Assembly (NCBI RefSeq): GCF_002968295.1
Contig: NZ_CP134399.1
Coordinates: 1,860,001-1,924,000 of the forward strand
From: Mycobacterium sp. ITM-2016-00317
Lineage (GTDB): Bacteria > Actinomycetota > Actinomycetes > Mycobacteriales > Mycobacteriaceae
Reading direction: 5' to 3'
Length of the DNA stretch: 64,000 nucleotides
In this document: positions 1-8,158 of the stretch, piece by piece
How the letters are laid out: every line of letters starts with the position of its first letter
Numbering within the stretch: the first letter of the stretch is position 1
Notes under the pieces: generated by a model
Database searches by the model: none
Told to the model about the DNA's origin: nothing
What the model saw: the letters and a program-made list of their open reading frames with translations, nothing else
Position numbers and translations under genes: made by a program

Positions 1-1
1 C

Positions 2-295
2 CACGATCTGATCATGGAGCGGGCCGGTAACAACACGCTGATGCTGGTCGGCACGGTGTTGCGCGAGGTGATCACCAGACACATGACGCGGGTGATGAGG
101 TCGGTGACCGACCACACGGAGATCGAGAAGCAGTTCAAGCGGACCATCCGTAGCTTCACGAAGTTCACCGCGCTGGTGGAGGACGGTGCCGCCGCCGAGG
201 CCAGGGACTTCTGGGCCGCACACATGGACCGGGCAGGCCGCAGCATGCTGTGGGGCGGCCTCGCAAAGGAAACGGTGATCGATCTCTATGTGTGA
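2..295 (+). CDS. FCD-domain transcriptional regulator, C-terminal part (cut by window start)
   Basis: The reading frame is open from base 2 and ends in TGA at 293-295, so about 97 residues of the C-terminus are present and the N-terminal winged helix lies outside the window. The opening HDLIMERAGN followed by alternating hydrophobic helices and a final acidic helix with A-A-E-A-R-D-F-W-A-A-H-M matches the last helices of FCD ligand-binding domains of FadR/GntR regulators. It is convergent with the CoA-transferase operon, 8 bp away. A regulator at the edge of a CoA-ester catabolic cluster usually controls that cluster and responds to an acyl-CoA; this is inference. Confidence 0.8.
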   Translation, partial: HDLIMERAGNNTLMLVGTVLREVITRHMTRVMRSVTDHTEIEKQFKRTIRSFTKFTALVEDGAAAEARDFWAAHMDRAGRSMLWGGLAKETVIDLYV

Positions 296-303
296 CACGG
301 TAA

Positions 304-1512
304 TCAGCCCAGCGCCCCGCCATCGCGTAACTCGCTGATCCGGTCCCAGTCCCAACCGGATTCCAGCAATACCTCCTCGGTGTGCTGCCCGAGTTCGGGT
401 GCCGGCCCGGCGGGAACCGACGGTGTCCCGTCGAACTGGTACGGCGGAGCCACCAGCCGGAAGTCGCGGCCGTCGGCGCCGGTGACGGTAGGCAGGTATC
501 CGTTCGCGGCGACCTGGGGGTTGCCGCACACTTCGTCGAATGTCGCTGCGGCCGACCACACTCCGGAGAAGCCGGCCAACGCCGTCTTCCATTCGGCCAT
601 GGTGCGGGCGCCGAACGCCTTGTCCAGTTCGGCGATGCAGGCCACCCGGTTGACGTAACGGGACATCCCGTCGCCGAACCGCTCGTCGTCGGCGAGGTCC
701 GGCCGGTCGATCAGCTTGCACAGCTCGACCCAGTACCGATCGGCCTGCAGGCACACCAGATTCAGCCAGCGGTCGTCGGACGTGCGGTACAGGTTGACGA
801 TCGGGTTGGGGGCATCGTGGCGGCCCATCCGCGGTAGTTCGCCGCTGCCCGCCGCGGTGGCGGCCAGGTCCGGGCCCATCGTCCACATGCCGGTGTTCAG
901 CAGCGACACGTCGACCACCGCGCCCTCGCCGGTGCGTTCGCGCCGGTACAGCGCCATCGCCACCGCCCCCGCGATCGCGCTCGAGCCCTGCAGATCGAAG
1001 AATGCGGCAGGCTGCGCCGCGGGCGCGTCCGCGCCGGGTGCGGTGAGTTTGTGCTGGATGCCCGCGGCCGACCAGGCCGCGGCGGAATCGAAACCACCGG
1101 CGTCGGCCATCGGACCTGCTGTGCCCCAACCAGAGCCACGCACATAGATCAGCCGGGGATGGTCGGCGCGCAGGTCGTCGACGTCGATGCCGAGTTTGGC
1201 CCGGACCTTGGGCAGATAACTGGTGAGGAAGACGTCGGCACCCTTGGTGAGTTGCACCAGAGTGGCCACCCCGGCCGGGGAGGTCAGATCGAGCGTGATG
1301 CTGCGCTTGCCGCGGTTGGGCACGTGCAGAAAGGGATTGGGCGACGAGTCGTCTGAGTTGAGGGCGTTGCGCAGAGCGCGTTGTGGGTCACCGGTGGGGG
1401 GCTCCACCTTGATGACGTCGGCCCCGAGGTCGGCCATGATGGCGCCGGCACCCGGAACGAACGTCCAGGCGGCGACCTCCACCACCCGGACACCGTGGAA
1501 CGGATCGGTCAC
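304..1512 (-). CDS. CaiB/BaiF family class III CoA transferase
   Basis: 402 residues, the normal length for the family. The N-terminus carries the typical G-x-x-V-V-E-V-A-A-W-T-F-V-P-G-A start, then D-V-I-K-V-E-P-P, and R-G-K-R-S-I-T-L-D-L around residue 70. The class III transferase catalytic Asp is expected in the G-G-F-D-S-A-A stretch near residue 140. These enzymes move CoA between carboxylic acids through an aspartyl-CoA anhydride. The gene starts with GTG at 1512, 22 bp after the stop of the DUF7064-like gene on the same strand, so the two are probably co-transcribed. Within this cluster it would activate or recycle an acid intermediate; substrate unknown. Confidence 0.92.
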   Translation of the reverse strand: MTDPFHGVRVVEVAAWTFVPGAGAIMADLGADVIKVEPPTGDPQRALRNALNSDDSSPNPFLHVPNRGKRSITLDLTSPAGVATLVQLTKGADVFLTSYLPKVRAKLGIDVDDLRADHPRLIYVRGSGWGTAGPMADAGGFDSAAAWSAAGIQHKLTAPGADAPAAQPAAFFDLQGSSAIAGAVAMALYRRERTGEGAVVDVSLLNTGMWTMGPDLAATAAGSGELPRMGRHDAPNPIVNLYRTSDDRWLNLVCLQADRYWVELCKLIDRPDLADDERFGDGMSRYVNRVACIAELDKAFGARTMAEWKTALAGFSGVWSAAATFDEVCGNPQVAANGYLPTVTGADGRDFRLVAPPYQFDGTPSVPAGPAPELGQHTEEVLLESGWDWDRISELRDGGALG

Positions 1513-1534
1513 CTGCTGCTCCTCATCGGTTGCG

Positions 1535-2656
1535 TCACCGCACTGCCTGCAGCGCTTCGAGCATGCGCGCGAAGTGTTTCGGGTGCCAGATGTCCTGGTC
1601 CTCCCCCCAGCCGATCCGGCCGTCGAACTCCCAGCGCATCAACGCGGTGCTGCCGCCGCCGCGTTCGCAGATGTGGCTGACAGTGAAACCCTCGGCCTCC
1701 ATCGAGCGGCCGGTGAGGTCGGCGAGCCGGACCTCCATGTGGGCGCTCCACCCGGTCACGGGGTCCCGGAAGTTGCGCATCCTGCTGGCGGACTTGTCCA
1801 GCCGCTCGAAGCGGCCGTCGCGCAACAGCCATCCGTGGTTGAGCGGCGACCACCCCGCGGCGTCGCCGTCGGCGACGCGGGCGAACGCCAGAAACCCGAC
1901 GTCGGCACCGGCATGGCCGAAGATGTACTGGATGCGGCCGCGTCCCCGTTCCCGCTCGATCTCCCGCCACCGCGGACCCCCGGGGTGGCGCACCCGGGAC
2001 TGTTCGTCGACTCCGCCGCCCGACACGCTGCCCGCGGGGGTGGTCCTGGCCGGGGACGGGCCGCCGCGCGGCGCCCAGGACCGGTCCCGGATGGAGTAGC
2101 AGTCGACGGGGATGCACTCGCCGGACAGCGTGAGCTCGCCGGTGACATGACCCAGTTGGTCGAGGTGGGTGTGCTCCATGAACGGAGGTTCGCCGGGGGT
2201 GTAGCGACGCGGGTCGTGCACGCCGTCGAACATCAGCCGCACGGCGAATTGTGCTTCCGGGTCGTCGAATTCGATACGGTAGGCGCGCAGCGGACGCAGC
2301 ATCCGGACGCTGAAACCACCACCGGGAATGAGGATGTCGCGCAGATCCGGGGCCGGATCCTGCATCGGGACATCGGTTTCCATCCGGAAGTACCGCACCT
2401 CGTCGGCCGGTGCGGCGCTGTCGTCCCAGACGTACACCCGCCAGGTGACGGTGCCGCGGTTGGTGTTGAACTGTGCGTGCAGCCAGCCGCCGAGCTTGCG
2501 TTCGGGCACATTGAACGACCACCACGTGGTCTCGGCCCAGTACGGGTTGTCGTCGGGCGATTTGTGGAAGTCGTCGTCCACCGGGCGAAAGGGGGTGTCG
2601 GCGGTGACGGGCACCGGGTTCTCGCCCCTCGCCTCCGGCGTGACCGCGCTCACCAT
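1535..2656 (-). CDS. DUF7064/DUF7065-like conserved protein of catabolic clusters
   Basis: 373 residues, soluble, no signal peptide. It is rich in Trp and aromatic residues with alternating beta-type segments (E-T-T-W-W-S-F-N-V-P near residue 42, C-Y-S-I-R-D-R-S-W-A-P-R near residue 187). That second motif, with the D-R-S-W core, is typical of a family often annotated in mycobacteria and other actinobacteria next to acyl-CoA ligases and phosphotransferase-like proteins; I recognise it as DUF7064-like with moderate certainty. No catalytic function is established to my knowledge. The start ATG at 2656 has an AGGA ribosome site about 7 bp upstream. It leads the transcript that continues into the CoA transferase. 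Confidence 0.75.
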   Translation of the reverse strand: MVSAVTPEARGENPVPVTADTPFRPVDDDFHKSPDDNPYWAETTWWSFNVPERKLGGWLHAQFNTNRGTVTWRVYVWDDSAAPADEVRYFRMETDVPMQDPAPDLRDILIPGGGFSVRMLRPLRAYRIEFDDPEAQFAVRLMFDGVHDPRRYTPGEPPFMEHTHLDQLGHVTGELTLSGECIPVDCYSIRDRSWAPRGGPSPARTTPAGSVSGGGVDEQSRVRHPGGPRWREIERERGRGRIQYIFGHAGADVGFLAFARVADGDAAGWSPLNHGWLLRDGRFERLDKSASRMRNFRDPVTGWSAHMEVRLADLTGRSMEAEGFTVSHICERGGGSTALMRWEFDGRIGWGEDQDIWHPKHFARMLEALQAVR

Positions 2657-2674
2657 GATGCGATCCTAACGTAA

Positions 2675-2686
2675 AGGATACTTATT
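2675..2686 (+). promoter_or_regulatory. Copy 1 of a recurring 12-bp cluster motif (putative operator)
   Basis: AGGATACTTATT lies 19 bp upstream of the DUF7064-like start, in the otherwise empty 192-bp gap 2657-2848. It matches the consensus AGKAYACTKWTT shared with sites at 4443, 6805 and 14297. A 5-bp inverted repeat (ATCCT/AGGAT, 2663-2679) overlaps its left edge. The rest of the gap shows no gene or terminator that I can support. Confidence 0.4.
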
Positions 2687-2848
2687 TAGGTATTGGTTTG
2701 GGAATGCGTACACGCCCCGGCCGCCGCAGACGCTCAGCGGTTGCAGGTCGACGAGTAGCCGGTCGTTGGGAGTTCGGCTGTGGTGCAGCCAGACTGCGCA
2801 ACACCTCCGCGACCGTCGTGGGCGGTGGACCGGGGCAGGAGAGCGGCA

Positions 2849-4417
2849 TCAGACCTGCCGACCCGCCCCGGCCCAGTAGGGGTCCCTGATCTCGCGTTTG
2901 ACGAGCTTGCCGCTCTCGGTGCGCGGAAGTCTCGTCGTGAAGTCCACCGACCGTGGGCATTTGAATGCCGCGAGCCGGGCCCGGCAGTACGCGATCAGCT
3001 CATCGGCCAGCGCGGGCGGGGGGTCGGTGTCGTCGACGGGTTCGACCACGGCCTTGACCTGTTCGCCCCATTCGGGATCCGGGATGCCGATGACCGCGAC
3101 GTCGGCGACGCCCGGATGGCCGGCCAGCACGCCTTCGATCTCGGCGGGATAGATGTTGACCCCGCCGCTGATGATCATGTCCTTGGCGCGGTCGCAGATG
3201 AACAGGTAACCGTCCTCGTCGAGGTATCCCACGTCGCCGATGGTGAATGCCGAGCCGCGGTGCACCGATGCGGTGAGCTCTACGTCGTTGCGGTACTCGA
3301 ATGACTGTCCGTCCAGGCGCTCGATGTAGACGTTGCCGACGGCGCCTGCAGGCAGCGGGTTTCCGGCGTCGTCGAGGATGTTGACCCGGACGCCGCGGAT
3401 CGGGCGACCGACGGTGCCGGGCTTCTCCAGCCATCGGTGCGGTTTGGCGATGGTGGCGGGGCCTTCGGTGCCGCCGTAGGTCTCCCAGATCACCGGACCC
3501 CACCACGCCATCATGTCCGTCTTGACCTGCAGCGGGCACGGAGCTGCGGAATGGATCACCGAACGCAGGCTGGACAGGTCGTACTTGTCCCGGACGTGCG
3601 GCGGCAGCTTGAGCATCCGGACGAACTGGGTGGGGACCATGTAGGCGGTGGTGACCGAATGCCGGTCGATCGCGGCGAGGGTCTGCTCGGCCTCGAAGCG
3701 GCCCAGGATCGCCAGGGACTGCCCGACGTTCAGCGCGCCCAGATAGAAGCTCTGGCAGCCGGCGTGGTGCATGCCGGTCGAGACCAGGTGGACCCCTTCC
3801 TTGGGGCGGAAGTCGAAGGCGCGCCCGAATATCGCGTGCGCGTTGGCGGCCTCGGACGGGTCCTGCCCGTCGAGCGGGCGGACGATGCCTTTGGGCGTAC
3901 CGGTGGTCCCCGACGAATACCGGATCGCGTCACCCTGGGTGCGGTCGGCGGGTGGGGTCGACGGGTGGCCGGCGAGGAAGTCCGCTTCGGTGTCGAATCC
4001 GGCGGGGACCGCGGAATGCGCACCCACGACGATCCGCAACCGCGCACCGGCAGGCACCGTGGGGAAGCGGTCGAGGTGGTCGACGTGGGTGACCAGCGCG
4101 GCGGCCCCGGAATGGTCCAGGATCGAGGCGAACTCGTCGGCGGACAGTGCGGTGTTCAACGTCAGGTAGCGCAGCCCGATCTCGGTGGTGGCCAGCTGCC
4201 AGATCACGGCGTCGACGTCGTTGGGCAGCGCGTAGGCGACCACGTCGCCGGGGTCGAGCCCGTGTTCCCGCAGCGCGTTCGCCACCCGGTGGGCCGCCGC
4301 GGTCAGCTCGGCGAAGGTCAGGGTCCGGCCGCTGGGCGATTCCACGATCGCTGGTGCGTCGGGGTGATCCTCTGCAATCCACCACACGCCGAGACGCTGA
4401 TCCCATGGATGCTGCAT
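2849..4417 (-). CDS. Acyl-CoA synthetase (AMP-forming, FadD-type)
   Basis: 522 residues. The P-loop-like AMP motif Y-S-S-G-T-T-G-T-P-K-G is near residue 170, the adenine-binding T-Y-G-G-T-E-G near residue 320, the hinge region G-D-V-G-Y-L-D-E-D-G-Y-L-F-I-C-D-R-A near residue 405 and the C-terminal catalytic lysine in R-T-E-S-G-K-L-V-K-R-E. All motifs for a two-step adenylation/thioesterification enzyme are intact. The gene has its own upstream gap holding copy 2 of the cluster motif. It is one of three ligases in the cluster and is closest in motif style (S-S-G-T-T-G-x-P-K-G-I-x-R-P-L) to the one at 19941. Substrate not predictable. Confidence 0.93.
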   Translation of the reverse strand: MQHPWDQRLGVWWIAEDHPDAPAIVESPSGRTLTFAELTAAAHRVANALREHGLDPGDVVAYALPNDVDAVIWQLATTEIGLRYLTLNTALSADEFASILDHSGAAALVTHVDHLDRFPTVPAGARLRIVVGAHSAVPAGFDTEADFLAGHPSTPPADRTQGDAIRYSSGTTGTPKGIVRPLDGQDPSEAANAHAIFGRAFDFRPKEGVHLVSTGMHHAGCQSFYLGALNVGQSLAILGRFEAEQTLAAIDRHSVTTAYMVPTQFVRMLKLPPHVRDKYDLSSLRSVIHSAAPCPLQVKTDMMAWWGPVIWETYGGTEGPATIAKPHRWLEKPGTVGRPIRGVRVNILDDAGNPLPAGAVGNVYIERLDGQSFEYRNDVELTASVHRGSAFTIGDVGYLDEDGYLFICDRAKDMIISGGVNIYPAEIEGVLAGHPGVADVAVIGIPDPEWGEQVKAVVEPVDDTDPPPALADELIAYCRARLAAFKCPRSVDFTTRLPRTESGKLVKREIRDPYWAGAGRQV

Positions 4418-4442
4418 CGACCCTCCCGCTCCGAATTAGACA

Positions 4443-4454
4443 GAACAGTATCCT
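4443..4454 (-). promoter_or_regulatory. Copy 2 of the recurring 12-bp cluster motif (putative operator)
   Basis: Read on the minus strand it is AGGATACTGTTC, sharing the nine bases AAGGATACT with copy 1. It lies 26 bp upstream of the CoA ligase ATG at 4417, between that gene and the tandem GntR regulator. Confidence 0.4.
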
Positions 4455-4496
4455 TAACTCGCGGAGGTGGGAAGACCTGGCGCCGCGCGGATCCCG

Positions 4497-5936
4497 TCAG
4501 CCGGAGCGGGTGACGGTATCGGCCATGTGCGCGCGCATCCGCATGACGGCCAGCTCGGTGTCGCCGGCGGCCAGCGCCTCGGCGATGCCCCGGTGCGCGG
4601 GTCCGACCGTGGTGGGCAGCGACTTCGACAGCGCGGCCACGCCGGGATCGTCGGCGGCCAGCTGGGAGAAGAACTGCCAGCCCAGGCGCATCGTCACGCT
4701 GTGCACGAGTTGCATCGCCCGGTTGCCGGTGAGGCGGCCCAGGGCGGAGTGGAAGTCCTCCCCGTGACCGAAGGCGGGCGCCAGGCCCTGCGCGGTCTCG
4801 GCGCTCAACGCCTGCTCCAGGATGGCTGCGTCGCTGCTGCCGGTACGCAACCTGTCGGCGACCTGCTCGACGACCGCGAGTTCCAGCCCCGTCCGCAGCT
4901 GCGTGATGTGGCGGACCGTCACGCCGCGTCGGCGCAGGTAGATGGAGATGATGTCGGTCAGCGCGGAGATGTCGGGCTCGTCGACGAACAGCCCGCCACC
5001 CGGGCCGCGCCGGGTGCCCGCGATCTGGTGGTACTCCAGGATGCGGATGGCTTCCCGGACGACGGCGCGGCTGGCGTGGTGTTTCTCCATCAGCGTGGCT
5101 TCGGACCCGACGAAAGCGCCCGGTGCCGCACCCGAGTTCACGATCCCGGCGAAGATCTCGCGCGCCAGCGCCTCGCCCCGTTTGTCGCCGAGGGTGCCCG
5201 CGAGCGCCACCGCCGGGTCGAGACGCTGCACGGTGGTGGGCCGCCTGCTGATGAAGGCGGCCTCCGCACTGAGGTGGCGCCGCATCCGGTCCCGGGCCAG
5301 GCCGGGATTGTTGCCCAGTATCGCGCGCGCGATCGCGTCGTGGGCGCGGCACACCTCGTCGGCGAATTTGCCGGGGACGGAAGCGCGTTCGTCGAAGAAG
5401 AAGTTGCTGACCCGGGTCAGGACCTCGACGAACAACTCGAGAACGGGGTTGGCGGTCAGCGCGGCGAGCCGGCTGTGCAGCAACCGGAAGTGGGAGATGC
5501 CGCCCGCGGACTCGCGTTCCAGGGTCTCGCGGACCGCGACGATGTCGGCCTCGTCGGCGCGTTGCGAGGCGATCTCGGCGACGAGCTCCTCGAGCGCGAT
5601 CCGGGTGTCGAAGATCTCGTCGAGGGTGGCCCCGACCCGGAGCAGATAGATCACCGCGGGCCCGATCACGCCCTCGACGTCGGGCTCGACGATCACCAGC
5701 CCGCCATTGGTGCCGCGGCGCATCCGCGCGACGTGCTGGTGCTCGACCAGTCTGATCGCCTCCCTCAGCACCGCGCGGCTGACCCCGTAGCGGTCGAGCA
5801 GTTCGGTCTCCGACCCGAGCACCTGGCCGACCGGCCATCCCAGCTCGATGACGTCGGCGACGATCTGTTCGGCGGCCCGGCCGGCCAGTTTGGCGCGACG
5901 GGAGTCGACGCGAGGCGCGATCAGCTCGGAGGTCAC
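4497..5936 (-). CDS. Tandem (duplicated) GntR/FadR-family regulator: wHTH-FCD-wHTH-FCD
   Basis: 479 residues, twice the usual 230-250 of FCD-type GntR regulators. The first winged helix is at about residues 15-85 (G-S-E-T-E-L-L-D-R-Y-G-V-S-R-A-V-L-R-E-A-I-R) and the second, clearly homologous, at about 245-325 (G-S-E-A-T-L-M-E-K-H-H-A-S-R-A-V-V-R-E-A-I-R). Each is followed by a helical FCD ligand domain, so one chain contains what is normally a homodimer. The GTG start at 5936 follows the enoyl-CoA hydratase stop by 4 bp, implying co-transcription. It is the best candidate for local control of the cluster. Because the halves differ in sequence, asymmetric operators and two different ligands are possible; that is inference. 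Confidence 0.92.
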   Translation of the reverse strand: MTSELIAPRVDSRRAKLAGRAAEQIVADVIELGWPVGQVLGSETELLDRYGVSRAVLREAIRLVEHQHVARMRRGTNGGLVIVEPDVEGVIGPAVIYLLRVGATLDEIFDTRIALEELVAEIASQRADEADIVAVRETLERESAGGISHFRLLHSRLAALTANPVLELFVEVLTRVSNFFFDERASVPGKFADEVCRAHDAIARAILGNNPGLARDRMRRHLSAEAAFISRRPTTVQRLDPAVALAGTLGDKRGEALAREIFAGIVNSGAAPGAFVGSEATLMEKHHASRAVVREAIRILEYHQIAGTRRGPGGGLFVDEPDISALTDIISIYLRRRGVTVRHITQLRTGLELAVVEQVADRLRTGSSDAAILEQALSAETAQGLAPAFGHGEDFHSALGRLTGNRAMQLVHSVTMRLGWQFFSQLAADDPGVAALSKSLPTTVGPAHRGIAEALAAGDTELAVMRMRAHMADTVTRSG

Positions 5937-5940
5937 GGCA

Positions 5941-6801
5941 TCACCGGTAGACGGGTGGGCCGTTGCGCCGCGGCGCGGCCCGGCGCTCGTGCAGCGGAGG
6001 GTTGCCGATATGGGTGTAGGCCATGCCGTTCTGCAGCGCCGTCGACCTGGTCATGTCTAAAGACTCCCATATCGCGCGAACACTGCCCTGGATCGCGGTG
6101 GGGCTGCGCATCGCGATGGAGGCCGCGATGGCGTGGGCCCGGTCCCACAGCTGTGCCCGGTCGACGATCTCGGACACCAGTCCGATCCGCAGCGCGGTCT
6201 CCGCCGAGATGCGCTCCTCGGTGCCCATCAGCGCCCACCGCAGCACCTCGCCCAGTGGCACCCCCCGGTGCAGCATGCCGATGGGTTCGAGCGCGGAGAC
6301 GATCGAGGCGTTGGCGTGGGGGTCGAAGAACGCGGCGTCGTCGGAGCAGATGATGATGTCGGACTCGTTGAGCAGGTACTGGGCGCCACCTGCGGCGAAC
6401 CCGTGCACCGCGGTGACGACCGGTTTCCAGCACCGGTGGTGCAGCTTCGGGGAGATGACGGTGCCGGGGTCGAAGGTGTTCCACACGTTGGTGCGGAAGA
6501 ACCAGCCGGCCTCGCCCTTGACGTCCACTCCGGTGCAGAACGCCTTGTCGCCTGCGGCGCGCAGCACCACGGCGTGGATGTCGTCGGTGTCGCGGATCGT
6601 CTGCCACGCCCAGGCCAGCTCGGCTGCCATCCCGCCCGAGATCGCGTTGAGGGCATCGGGCCGGTTCAGGGTGATCGTCGCGACGTGGTCCTCATCGACC
6701 CCGAACGTGATGTCCTGCAGTCGGACTGCGCCGTTGCCGTCGGCTTCGGGGTCGACGTCGAGATTTCCTGAGGTGTTTCCGGAAGGGCTAGCCAGAATCA
6801 T
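5941..6801 (-). CDS. Enoyl-CoA hydratase/isomerase family protein
   Basis: 286 residues from the ATG at 6801; the frame is open further upstream to 7056, but that would overlap the divergent P450 gene and run through its promoter, so 6801 is preferred. Crotonase features are V-A-T-I-T-L-N-R-P-D-A-L-N-A-I-S near residue 40, the oxyanion segment D-K-A-F-C-T-G-V-D-V-K-G near residue 87 and A-V-H-G-F-A-A-G-G-A-Q near residue 130. The segment after that reads N-E-S-D-I-I-I-C-S-D-D-A-A-F. It hydrates or isomerises an enoyl-CoA in the cytoplasm. It precedes the tandem regulator in the same transcript and diverges from the P450. Confidence 0.9.
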   Translation of the reverse strand: MILASPSGNTSGNLDVDPEADGNGAVRLQDITFGVDEDHVATITLNRPDALNAISGGMAAELAWAWQTIRDTDDIHAVVLRAAGDKAFCTGVDVKGEAGWFFRTNVWNTFDPGTVISPKLHHRCWKPVVTAVHGFAAGGAQYLLNESDIIICSDDAAFFDPHANASIVSALEPIGMLHRGVPLGEVLRWALMGTEERISAETALRIGLVSEIVDRAQLWDRAHAIAASIAMRSPTAIQGSVRAIWESLDMTRSTALQNGMAYTHIGNPPLHERRAAPRRNGPPVYR

Positions 6802-6804
6802 AGA

Positions 6805-6816
6805 AATCAGTGTACT
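6805..6816 (-). promoter_or_regulatory. Copy 3 of the recurring 12-bp motif, in the hydratase/P450 divergent promoter
   Basis: Read on the minus strand it is AGTACACTGATT, identical over 12 bases to copy 4 at 14297. It starts 4 bp upstream of the hydratase ATG. The same 115-bp divergent promoter also holds an inverted repeat GAGTT-6-AACTC at 6837-6852 nearer to the P450. Confidence 0.45.
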
Positions 6817-6916
6817 AATAAAGCGGATGCCGCACGGAGTTAAAAAGAACTCGACATGGGCTGTGTGCTCGACGCCCGCGGTGTGGCGCCGGACGTGAGG
6901 AGCTGGAGGAGCGGCC

Positions 6917-8143
6917 ATGTCCAAAGTGATTGAGACGCTGGACAGAACAGATCTCGACACGCGGGAGATGCTCGACGATCCCCACGCCCGATTCGCCGCC
7001 CTGCGGGCCGACCGGCCCGTGTCCTGGGCGACGGCCACCGGGCTGCTGCAGGGCAAGGGTGGGTACCTGCTGACCCGCTACGACGACGTGATGACGGTGC
7101 ACAGTGACGAGCGGTTCTCGACCGACGTCCTCAAGAACTCGGCGGCGGGCAAGTTCATCTGGTTGCTGCCGCCGAGCCTGCGGATGCTTGCCCAGACCAT
7201 GGTCTTCAAGGACGACCCGGACCACAAGCGGCTCCGCACGCTCGTGCACAAGGCGTTCACCCCGAAGCTGGTGACCACGATGGCGCCGGACATCGCCAAG
7301 ATCGCCGACCAGGTCGCCGATCAGGTCGCCGCAAAGCAGGACGTGGATCTCGTGCATGAGTTCGCGGTGAAGCTGCCGTTGGCGGTGATCGCCACCATGC
7401 TCGGCGTCGCCGACGAGGACCGCGACATGTTCCACACACTGGTCGAGAAGATGGGAAACCAGCAGGGCAGCCCGCTGCGTCAGTACCCGACGGCGCGCAG
7501 GCTGGCGAAACTGTTCGAGGCCCTCATCGAGGACCGCCGGCTGAAGCCCGACGAGGGTCTGATCTCCGAGCTAGTCCGTGCCAACGAGGGCGGCGACCGG
7601 TTGAGCCACCGGGAGCTGGTCTCCATGGTGTTCCTGCTGCTGCTGGCAGGCCACGACACCACCGCGAACCTGATCGGCAGCAGTGTGCTGGCGCTCATCG
7701 AGCACCCCGATCAGCTCGAGCTGGTGCGCTCCCACCCCGAGCTGCTGGAGACCACCGCGGTCGAGGAGCTGCTCCGGTTCACCTCGCCGGTCGCCGATGG
7801 GGCAGCCCGATTCGCCCTGGTGGACATGGAGATCCGCGGCGTCCCCATCCCGCGTGGGTCGCAGGTGCTCGGATCGATCACCTCGGCCAACCGTGACGAA
7901 ACCGTGTTCGACCATCCCGACCAGCTGGATCTGACACGGAAACCTAACCGCCACTTGGCGTTCGCGTTCGGTATCCATTACTGCCTGGGACACCAGCTGG
8001 CGCGCCTGGAGGGCCGCATCGCGTTGGCGGCACTGCTCGAGCGGTTCCCGAAATGGGAACTGACCGTTCCCCGGGAGTCCCTGCGCTACAAGCCCACGGT
8101 GTCCCTGCGGGGGCTGACGAAACTACCGACACGGATGCACTGA
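6917..8143 (+). CDS. Cytochrome P450
   Basis: 408 residues, typical of bacterial class I P450s. The I-helix oxygen-activation motif L-A-G-H-D-T-T is near residue 240, the ExxR motif is E-E-L-L-R near residue 280, and the heme-binding loop F-A-F-G-I-H-Y-C-L-G near residue 350 supplies the cysteine ligand. A strong ribosome site (GGAGGAG) precedes the ATG. It is first in a plus-strand operon that continues through the hydratase, phosphotransferase and dehydrogenase genes to 13858. P450s at the head of CoA-based clusters often make the initial hydroxylation that creates an alcohol or acid for CoA activation; this role is inferred. No ferredoxin gene is adjacent, so electrons must come from elsewhere. 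Confidence 0.96.
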   Translation: MSKVIETLDRTDLDTREMLDDPHARFAALRADRPVSWATATGLLQGKGGYLLTRYDDVMTVHSDERFSTDVLKNSAAGKFIWLLPPSLRMLAQTMVFKDDPDHKRLRTLVHKAFTPKLVTTMAPDIAKIADQVADQVAAKQDVDLVHEFAVKLPLAVIATMLGVADEDRDMFHTLVEKMGNQQGSPLRQYPTARRLAKLFEALIEDRRLKPDEGLISELVRANEGGDRLSHRELVSMVFLLLLAGHDTTANLIGSSVLALIEHPDQLELVRSHPELLETTAVEELLRFTSPVADGAARFALVDMEIRGVPIPRGSQVLGSITSANRDETVFDHPDQLDLTRKPNRHLAFAFGIHYCLGHQLARLEGRIALAALLERFPKWELTVPRESLRYKPTVSLRGLTKLPTRMH

Positions 8144-8158
8144 CCGGAAGAGCCGACC

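Noticed and set aside
1223..2674. Long plus-strand open frame opposite the CoA transferase and DUF7064-like genes
   Set aside because: It is antisense to two well-supported genes and contains no recognisable domain; high GC produces such frames routinely.
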